Source: Bacteriovorax sp. (GTDB lineage Bacteria > Bdellovibrionota > Bacteriovoracia > Bacteriovoracales > Bacteriovoracaceae). Taken from it: DNA of 39,542 bases. The notes beneath the pieces were generated by a model, which made no database searches, was not told where the DNA came from, and saw only the letters and a program-made list of their open reading frames with translations. Below, piece by piece: positions 34,131 through 39,542 of this stretch (position 1 is the first letter of the stretch; each line of letters starts with the position of its first letter). A program made the position numbers and the translations under genes. The stretch is taken from contig JACMPM010000060.1 in NCBI GenBank assembly GCA_014377485.1, forward strand, positions 1-39,542, in the 5' to 3' direction.

Positions 34131-35588
34131 CTAGCTAAAACTCCCCTCGATTACCCCTTCCGAGAGCAGTAATTCATAGGCTGAAGTTGAGCAGTAAACA
34201 TTTGGAATAAAGTTATTACTGTTAAATAGTTTAGAAATCAGGGAATTCTCTACTTCCGCCAAAAGCTTAACTTCGCCGTTTTCCATAGAAATTTTAACTG
34301 AGTCCCGGTCCAAAAGAACATTTGCCAACTGGGCCGATGAGTTTTTGGCCACATTTTTGGGAGACTTAACGAACATAATGGCCTTTTTTGGAATATCGTA
34401 AATCATCCAATCTGAAGGACCACCTTTCTTTTTTAAGAATTCTTCAATCTCTTGAGCTTTTTGGGTAGCGCGTTTTGAGTATTTTTCTAAGGCCTGAGGG
34501 TCATCTTGAGATAAAAGTCGCGACTTGAATTCTTCACAACGAATCGCTTTTCCACCAGTTGCCAAAAGGATCGTTTTTGCCATGTCTTTAATTTTTGGAT
34601 TTTTATCCAGATCGCCATTCATTAAATGTTTATGAACCAAAGTCATAAAGTAATTATCGTTGAATCCATAAAATTTCATTGGATCTTTTTCGATCATTTC
34701 CAGAAGTTCGCTGTAGCGATAAATATATCCTTTCTCCAGAAAATAATGGCAAATAGTTTCTGCAATCGAATCGAACTTAGCACCTCTAGGGGATCTTATA
34801 ACTTGTGAGTACCAAGCAAATCTCGATGTTAAAAAATCTTCCACACAATGAAGGGCATTGTGACGAATTGTTAATATATCGTGGTTATCGACACGCTTAA
34901 CTTGAAAATGATAAAGCAAATAATCGCGGTCGTAAGAACCGTACTTTAATCCGGTATAGTGAGCATCTCGAAGAAGATAATCCATGCGATCGCAATCAAC
35001 TTCCGAATGCAGGATTTGATTTGCGAGAATAGATTCATCAACACCTTTCACCAGGTCTGAAATTCGTTGAGGACTGATTCCATATTTTTTTAAAATATAA
35101 GTTATCCCGCCATCGTAGTCGGTATTTTTAATAATGAACGAACCTAAATTCTCATGATCATCTGGTAAACCCTTTCCGCCTTTAGAGCGAGTAGTTTCAC
35201 CATATTCGATATAGGCACCTTCAGTAGTGTGAGAAAAAAGAAAGGTCCCAAGATCATGCATCAACGCTGCTAATCGCAAACTTTTGTGATAGATGGCCTC
35301 TGGTGTAAGGCAATTAGGATCCAGCAATTCTTTTTCAGTAACTGCTCTACCACATGACTCTAAAATTTTATGAGCGTTGAACATTACGCCAATGGAATGA
35401 TGAAAGCGCGAGTGTTCAGCACCCGGAAAAATATAACAAGAAAAACCTAATTGCTTTATCCAACGAAGACGCTGGTAAAAAGGTGAAGAGATAATTTCCC
35501 ATTCAATTTGATTGAGTTTTATAAAACCGTAGATAGGATCATAAATAACGTGAATCTTAATATGATTATTGTGAGTTGCGACTTCCAT
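34131..35588 (-). CDS. HD-domain phosphohydrolase, SAMHD1/dGTPase-like
   Basis: 485 aa. Residues about 12-330 resemble the dNTP triphosphohydrolase HD fold: IYGFIKLNQIEWEIISSPFYQRLRWIKQLG is the N-terminal signature, H64 in RFHHSIG, H111-D112 in LMHDLGTFLFSHTTEG, and VDCDRMDYLLRDAHYTGL supplies the distal Asp. Substrate dNTPs are probable by family; a nucleotide-signalling substrate is possible. The C-terminal 150 residues are unassigned. ATG 35588 has AGGA eight bases ahead; an upstream frame extension to 35627 runs through a terminator stem and is rejected. It may be cotranscribed with ftsE after a 141-base gap. Confidence 0.88.
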   Translation of the reverse strand: MEVATHNNHIKIHVIYDPIYGFIKLNQIEWEIISSPFYQRLRWIKQLGFSCYIFPGAEHSRFHHSIGVMFNAHKILESCGRAVTEKELLDPNCLTPEAIYHKSLRLAALMHDLGTFLFSHTTEGAYIEYGETTRSKGGKGLPDDHENLGSFIIKNTDYDGGITYILKKYGISPQRISDLVKGVDESILANQILHSEVDCDRMDYLLRDAHYTGLKYGSYDRDYLLYHFQVKRVDNHDILTIRHNALHCVEDFLTSRFAWYSQVIRSPRGAKFDSIAETICHYFLEKGYIYRYSELLEMIEKDPMKFYGFNDNYFMTLVHKHLMNGDLDKNPKIKDMAKTILLATGGKAIRCEEFKSRLLSQDDPQALEKYSKRATQKAQEIEEFLKKKGGPSDWMIYDIPKKAIMFVKSPKNVAKNSSAQLANVLLDRDSVKISMENGEVKLLAEVENSLISKLFNSNNFIPNVYCSTSAYELLLSEGVIEGSFS

Positions 35589-35616
35589 GTGCGGCTTCCT
35601 AATATCGTGGGAATAA

Positions 35617-35647
35617 AAAAAGCCCACTCATCTTGAGTGGGCTTTTT
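35617..35647 (-). terminator. Rho-independent terminator between the small basic protein and the HD gene
   Basis: AAAAAGCCCACTCA and TGAGTGGGCTTTTT form a perfect 14-bp stem with a 3-base loop and a T tail. It lies just after the stop of the 75-aa gene (35660) and 29 bases before the HD gene start, so it separates these two units. Confidence 0.9.
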
Positions 35648-35659
35648 AAAAAATATTAA

Positions 35660-35887
35660 TTAATGTAGGTTATTGTTATTTTTTTTGCTTGCAGCTTTTG
35701 CTTCTTTCTTTTTCTTTTTCACTGAAGCCATAACTTTTGCCTGGATAATTTCAAGCATAATCTTAGCTTCTTTTCTAAGATCGTTATCGTTGACGAAGCG
35801 GTAAAAATTTTCAATATCAATAGCTGTTCTAAAGTTTCTCGGAGTTTTTGGGCTCTCTACAACTGCTTCTGTTTCTATAATCGACAT
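35660..35887 (-). CDS. Small basic protein of unknown function
   Basis: 75 aa. The first half is acidic and helical with a TAIDIENFYRFVNDNDLRKEA block; the end is a Lys/Ala-rich tail (KKKKKEAKAASKKNNNN) that could bind nucleic acid. A strong GGAGG site precedes the ATG and a strong terminator follows the stop, so it is a genuine short transcript unit with high expected translation. No family recognised. It is 61 bases after the regulator gene and might be its cotranscribed partner. Confidence 0.75.
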   Translation of the reverse strand: MSIIETEAVVESPKTPRNFRTAIDIENFYRFVNDNDLRKEAKIMLEIIQAKVMASVKKKKKEAKAASKKNNNNLH

Positions 35888-35948
35888 GGGTATCCTCCAG
35901 ATTTTATAATAATACTTTTTTAACTACGCAATTACAAGGTTTTAACTC

Positions 35949-37481
35949 TTAAGCTTCCTTATCAAACTCAACTCCGTAAGAATGAAGTTTGTTGTATAGA
36001 GTCTTAACTGTGATTCCAAGAACTTTTGCAGTTTTAGTCTTGTTTCCACCCAAGTTTTCAAGTGTGCACATGATATGACCTTTCTCTAATTCTTCTAGTG
36101 TTACGTGAATAAATTCTGCGGACTTCACTAATACCGTTTTTTCAACAACCGGAAGAACTTCTGCGTTTTGAATATTTTGGTCAAGGTGAAGCTTCTCAAT
36201 AATCATTCCCTCTGCAAGGATAAAAGCTCTCTCTACTACGTTTTGAAGCTCTCTAACGTTTCCTGACCATGAGTATTCAGACAACGATTTGATTGCTCCT
36301 GGTGAGAAAGATTTTTGTACTTCTTTCGCTTTGTTTTGGTTCAAGAAAAAGTTAGCCAGGATTTCGATGTCTTCTTTTCTTTCTCTTAGAGCTGGTGCTT
36401 TTAGCACAACAGTACTTAGAGCGAAGTATAAGTCTTCTCTAAAAGCTGATACCTTCACAAGGTCCATAAGATCTTTTGTAGAAGCAGAAACAATTCTTAC
36501 GTCTGACTTAAAGAATGATTGGCTTCCAGCTTTGATACCCATTTTACTTGTCACATATTGCATAAGTTTATTCTGGATAGCTGCAGGCATTGATTCAGTT
36601 GAGTTGATGAAAAGTGTTCCGAAGTTTGCAACTTCAAGCATCCCCATGTGTGAATCATCACCAAAAATTTCGATATCAAGTTGTTTTTCATTCATTGTAG
36701 AACAGTCGATTGCAACGAAAGCTCTATCACGTCTATGGCTTCTGCAGTGAATTCTACGAGCTATCATTTCTTTACCAGTCGCTGCTTCACCCATGATGAA
36801 AGCTGAAATATCTTTGTCGCAAATTCTGTCTACTAAAGCTAAAAGGTCTTTCATTGAAGCTGATCTTCCAATGATTTCTTTTTCTATAATTCTAAAAGTA
36901 TCTTGTAGCTTAAGACCTGAACGAGACTCTTGAAGTTCTTTTTCTTTTAATTCAATTGTTCTTAAAAGAGTTTCATTTAAATGCTTAGAAGCTAAGTACA
37001 TTTTCATGTTTTGAATCGGGCCTTTAATTTCATTGATGATCGACACACCTTCCGTCATATCAACACGAGTAAATTCTCTTGATGAATCATTCATTTGACA
37101 GTGAATTGAACCAATCACTACGCCATCAACAGATATTGGAAGGCAAAGCTCTGCTTTGATTCCAAGAGCAGCTTCGCGAGTAAAAACCGGGTCTCTTTCT
37201 ACTGTGTTTGAAAAATATCCTTTTTTAGTGCGTGCAATGTATCCAACTGCTCCAACACCTTTTTCCAGGATTAATGGACTTGAAACGATTTCTCCGTTTT
37301 CCGACATTAATTGAGATTGACCGTTTTCTAGAAGTTTAAAAGTTTGAACTTTGTGGCAGTTCATATTGTTTGTGAAAAACTTGTTGATTGAATTAAAGAA
37401 ATGGGTCTCATCTAGACTTAAAAAAAGGATCGAAGAAAGAGTTTGAAGAGCTGCTTTTTGGTTAGTCGCTGATGTTGTCAT
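35949..37481 (-). CDS. GAF-AAA+-Fis regulator, sigma-54-activator-like but degenerate
   Basis: 510 aa. A GAF sensor (about 15-165), a linker coiled coil (165-195), an AAA+ domain (about 200-430) and a C-terminal Fis-type helix-turn-helix (470-505, KTKTAKVLGITVKTLYNKL). Walker A is GEAATGKE (231-238) and the R-finger/sensor II segments (FREDLYFAL, WSGNVREL) are kept. The GAFTGA loop that contacts sigma-54 is deleted (FGDDSHMGML at 273-282), and Walker B reads FINSTE instead of the acidic pair. It probably cannot open sigma-54 promoters, and may act as a DNA-binding regulator through GAF and HTH. GGAG precedes the ATG. Confidence 0.9.
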   Translation of the reverse strand: MTTSATNQKAALQTLSSILFLSLDETHFFNSINKFFTNNMNCHKVQTFKLLENGQSQLMSENGEIVSSPLILEKGVGAVGYIARTKKGYFSNTVERDPVFTREAALGIKAELCLPISVDGVVIGSIHCQMNDSSREFTRVDMTEGVSIINEIKGPIQNMKMYLASKHLNETLLRTIELKEKELQESRSGLKLQDTFRIIEKEIIGRSASMKDLLALVDRICDKDISAFIMGEAATGKEMIARRIHCRSHRRDRAFVAIDCSTMNEKQLDIEIFGDDSHMGMLEVANFGTLFINSTESMPAAIQNKLMQYVTSKMGIKAGSQSFFKSDVRIVSASTKDLMDLVKVSAFREDLYFALSTVVLKAPALRERKEDIEILANFFLNQNKAKEVQKSFSPGAIKSLSEYSWSGNVRELQNVVERAFILAEGMIIEKLHLDQNIQNAEVLPVVEKTVLVKSAEFIHVTLEELEKGHIMCTLENLGGNKTKTAKVLGITVKTLYNKLHSYGVEFDKEA

Positions 37482-37534
37482 TGTATAACTCCTGGACGAT
37501 TTAATGAATAAACTTGCGTTGCGTTACTCAGTAA

Positions 37535-37563
37535 ATAATACAGTGCGTCTGAATATTTTACAA
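37535..37563 (-). promoter_or_regulatory. Putative promoter of the GAF-AAA+-Fis regulator gene
   Basis: In the 130-base gap between tolB and the regulator, minus-strand TTGTAA (37563-37558) and TATTAT (37540-37535) lie 17 bases apart, matching 4/6 and 5/6 of consensus. The implied start is about 50 bases before the ATG. No sigma-54 type GG-N10-GC element was seen there. Confidence 0.4.
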
Positions 37564-37611
37564 GACTAAAATGCTCGGTTGACTAAAAAAAAGGCGCTAT
37601 CTTTGTGATTA

Positions 37612-38952
37612 CTAGAAGTTATACCATCTAGGACTTATACAATTTCCAAAACCTTGAGTTATGGCACCCAAAATGGCGCCGTCTCGGTCCATTATGTAAA
37701 TATTTTGATCGGCCTTAATTCGAGAGATAACACGCTGGCTAGTGAAAGCTATAAACTCTCCATCATTGGAGTAACTAGGGTCTTCGTTCGAACCAAAATC
37801 CTTCGTCAGGCGCGAGAGTCCTGAGCCATCCGAGCCAATCTTGAAGAGGTCAAAAGAGCTATCCAGCCAGGAGGAAAAAACGATCTCTTTTCCATCTGGA
37901 GAAAAGCGAGGAGTTGCATTGAACTGACCAACGAAGCTTATGCGTTTAACATTTTTTTCTTCACCACTTGGATCTAGCGTGTAGATCATTGCCTTACCTG
38001 CTCTATCAGATAAAAAGGCCATTAATTTTCCATCATAAGTTACAGAAGGATCTACATCTGAAGCGAAATGATTAGTCATTCGTCTTAGGTTTTTTCCTTC
38101 TAAATCCATCTCATAAATTTCAGCATTTCCTGAAACAGTAAGAGTTAAAGCAATACTCTTTCCACCTGGAAGAAAAATAGCTCCAGAGTTAATCCCATCT
38201 TTAGATGAAATAACGTGAGACTCTTTAGTGCTTAAGTCCATCATATATAGATTGTTATTGCGTTTACCGTTTGAGTTTAAAATAAGCGAGTAAACCAAGT
38301 GTCGACCGTCTTGAGACATAGAAGGAGAAATTGCAATCCCACCATGACTTGTAATCTGTGCAACGTTTTTACCATCGAAGTCCATCATATAGACTTCTTT
38401 AATTGTTTTTGATCCTCTGGTGTTTCTATCAGAGATGAAAACAATTTTTGATTTAAAGATAGATTCTTTTCCTACAATTTTCTTATAAATATTATTGGCA
38501 ATTTCGTGACCATTTTTTCTGAGATTTGAAATACTGGTAGTCGTTGTTGAGCTGAAAACTTGCTTGCGGCTTTTGATATCTTCAAAGGCCACATTGATTT
38601 TTAAATTTTCTCCACTCTTTTCTGCACTTACAGTTCCGAGAAATCGAACACTTTTTCCACTCCAATAATCATAATTAGTTGGTGGACGATAGCTTGTGTT
38701 GTTTGGAGCAGATTCAACTAGAAAAAATTTCTTCTGATAGAAACTAAAATCGTTTCTTAGAAGTTTTACCAAATCTATGGCCGCTGCTTTTTGCCCAGAA
38801 GTAACTGCGCCCTGGATATAAGGATCCTGAATGACCATTTTGTCTTTTTCAAGAGTAGCTTCACCGACTGCGACTACTGTTAAGTTTTCATCTTGGGCAA
38901 AACTTACAAAACTGTTGAGTAAAAATAAGAGAATAAAAAATAATTTTTTCAT
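37612..38952 (-). CDS. tolB: Tol-Pal system periplasmic protein TolB
   Basis: 446 aa with a signal peptide (to about 19). The N-terminal alpha/beta domain (20-165) is followed by a six-bladed propeller with repeated blade motifs: ISPSMSQDGRHLVY, KSIALTLTV, DPSVTYDGKLMAFLSDR, TPRFSPDGKEIVFSS, DPSYSNDGEFIAFTSQR. It links Pal and the TolA complex during outer-membrane constriction. Its ATG overlaps the upstream tolA stop by 4 bases (ATGA). No pal gene follows; a regulator gene lies next in the same direction, so pal must be elsewhere. Confidence 0.95.
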   Translation of the reverse strand: MKKLFFILLFLLNSFVSFAQDENLTVVAVGEATLEKDKMVIQDPYIQGAVTSGQKAAAIDLVKLLRNDFSFYQKKFFLVESAPNNTSYRPPTNYDYWSGKSVRFLGTVSAEKSGENLKINVAFEDIKSRKQVFSSTTTTSISNLRKNGHEIANNIYKKIVGKESIFKSKIVFISDRNTRGSKTIKEVYMMDFDGKNVAQITSHGGIAISPSMSQDGRHLVYSLILNSNGKRNNNLYMMDLSTKESHVISSKDGINSGAIFLPGGKSIALTLTVSGNAEIYEMDLEGKNLRRMTNHFASDVDPSVTYDGKLMAFLSDRAGKAMIYTLDPSGEEKNVKRISFVGQFNATPRFSPDGKEIVFSSWLDSSFDLFKIGSDGSGLSRLTKDFGSNEDPSYSNDGEFIAFTSQRVISRIKADQNIYIMDRDGAILGAITQGFGNCISPRWYNF

Positions 38953-39542
38953 AGAGGAAATCCTAAAGCTATGTCGCCATTAAGGCCACGTTTTCCAAAA
39001 TCTTCCGATAGTCTTGGAAAAGGAGATGAGGCTTTTATCGCTTCAACTGCCCTTTGATCGTATTCACTATCACCACTTGATTGATATACTTCAGCCCTGT
39101 TTACATCGCCGTTTAAGGCAATCCATACACGTATTCTGCATTTTAATTTTTTCTCCATCAGAAAGCTAGGAAGTCTCCAATGAGGCCTGACTAAATCAGG
39201 CAGTCTTGAAGCATAGACCTGGAAAGCAGTTAGGTCACTGGCATTTCCATCACCATACATCGCCGTACCTTTATTTAATTTATTTCCGGCCATTACTAAA
39301 TTTTTTAGGTTGGTCGATTTTTCACCATAGAGCCCAATATCTTGTTTTTGATTACCTTCGCTTTTAATTTTTTTATTTCCGATTTGTTTCAACTTGCTTA
39401 AAAAACTTTGGCGCTTTAATTTATTGGCTTCTTCAAACGCTAGTGCAGGATCTGGCTTTTCTTCCTTGGGCTCAACTTTTGGTTCCGGTTTCGGTTCTTC
39501 CTTAGGCTTTTCTTCAACCTTCAAAGGCTGAGGTGCAGGAGT
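38949..39542 (-). CDS. tolA: TolA-like energy-transducing protein, 3' part (runs off the window)
   Basis: At least 198 codons; the frame is open to the window end, so the N-terminus and membrane helix are missing. The visible start is a Pro/Lys/Glu-rich linker, then a Lys-rich helical segment, and a C-terminal TonB/TolA-type domain (last 75 residues: RVWIALNGDVNRAEVYQSSG, QRAVEAIKASSPFPRL). Position directly before tolB identifies it as the Tol-system member. TolQ and TolR are expected just outside. The apparent initiation codon at 39524 (TTG) is not needed once the frame is read to the edge. Confidence 0.88.
   Translation of the reverse strand, partial: TPAPQPLKVEEKPKEEPKPEPKVEPKEEKPDPALAFEEANKLKRQSFLSKLKQIGNKKIKSEGNQKQDIGLYGEKSTNLKNLVMAGNKLNKGTAMYGDGNASDLTAFQVYASRLPDLVRPHWRLPSFLMEKKLKCRIRVWIALNGDVNRAEVYQSSGDSEYDQRAVEAIKASSPFPRLSEDFGKRGLNGDIALGFPL

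Noticed and set aside
35589-35627. Upstream extension of the HD phosphohydrolase frame
   Set aside because: It runs through the stem of a strong terminator, while the internal ATG 35588 has a proper ribosome binding site.
35660-35887. 75-aa gene considered as xseB (exonuclease VII small subunit)
   Set aside because: It lacks the XseB pattern of conserved Glu/Leu helices and is far from xseA; the basic tail also does not fit.
1-39542. CRISPR arrays, insertion sequences, phage genes, rRNA
   Set aside because: No regularly spaced repeats, transposases, integrases, phage structural genes or rRNA segments were seen; the only RNA gene is the tRNA at the left edge.

Overview
The window is 39.5 kb of compact, AT-rich bacterial chromosome. 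It holds one tRNA, about 34 protein genes and no gap over 300 bases. Gene content points to a Gram-negative bacterium: Tol-Pal genes, lipoproteins, TonB/TolA-type energisers, FtsEX-EnvC. The style, with many secreted peptidoglycan enzymes and degenerate regulators in a small-gap genome, best suits a predatory or predator-related member of Bdellovibrionota (Bacteriovorax/Peredibacter-like). That placement is inferred from gene content, not from a search.

Layout. 1-3.8 kb: tRNA-Arg(TCG), an RlmI/K-like methyltransferase, a GNAT acetyltransferase, an MFS transporter and an unrecognised secreted protein. 3.8-9.4 kb: an operon on the minus strand of TPR-like lipoprotein, LysM protein and topoisomerase I, with a good promoter at its head. 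9.5-16.2 kb: housekeeping and envelope genes, namely a DUF4911-like protein coupled to an M48 lipoprotein protease; a glyoxalase-II-like/peroxiredoxin/nuclease-phosphatase operon; a Ste24-like membrane protease; an alpha/beta hydrolase followed by a free-methionine-sulfoxide-reductase-like GAF protein; and an orphan TonB.

16.2-25.4 kb is the most striking region. It is a near-continuous block of secreted cell-wall enzymes: a helical-repeat-like protein coupled to a lysozyme-like lipoprotein, a 3D-domain (MltA/Sps-like) muralytic protein, a PBP4-type DD-carboxypeptidase/endopeptidase with a shortened insert, an SH3b-YkuD L,D-transpeptidase, a Cys-rich lipoprotein, a NodB polysaccharide deacetylase lipoprotein, and a divergent SLT lytic transglycosylase. 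Together these could cut, deacetylate and re-crosslink peptidoglycan. The same enzyme classes are known to be used by Bdellovibrio on prey walls.

25.4-29.8 kb: a DEDDh exonuclease preceded by a perfect Gram-positive-type SOS box, a histidine-kinase-like protein that has lost its ATP-binding boxes, and xseA. 29.9-34.0 kb: an ftsE-ftsX-envC-ctp division/cell-wall-hydrolase-control operon. 34.1-37.5 kb: a SAMHD1-like HD phosphohydrolase, a small basic protein and a sigma-54-activator-like regulator lacking the GAFTGA loop. 37.6-39.5 kb: tolB and the 3' part of tolA, which runs off the window end.
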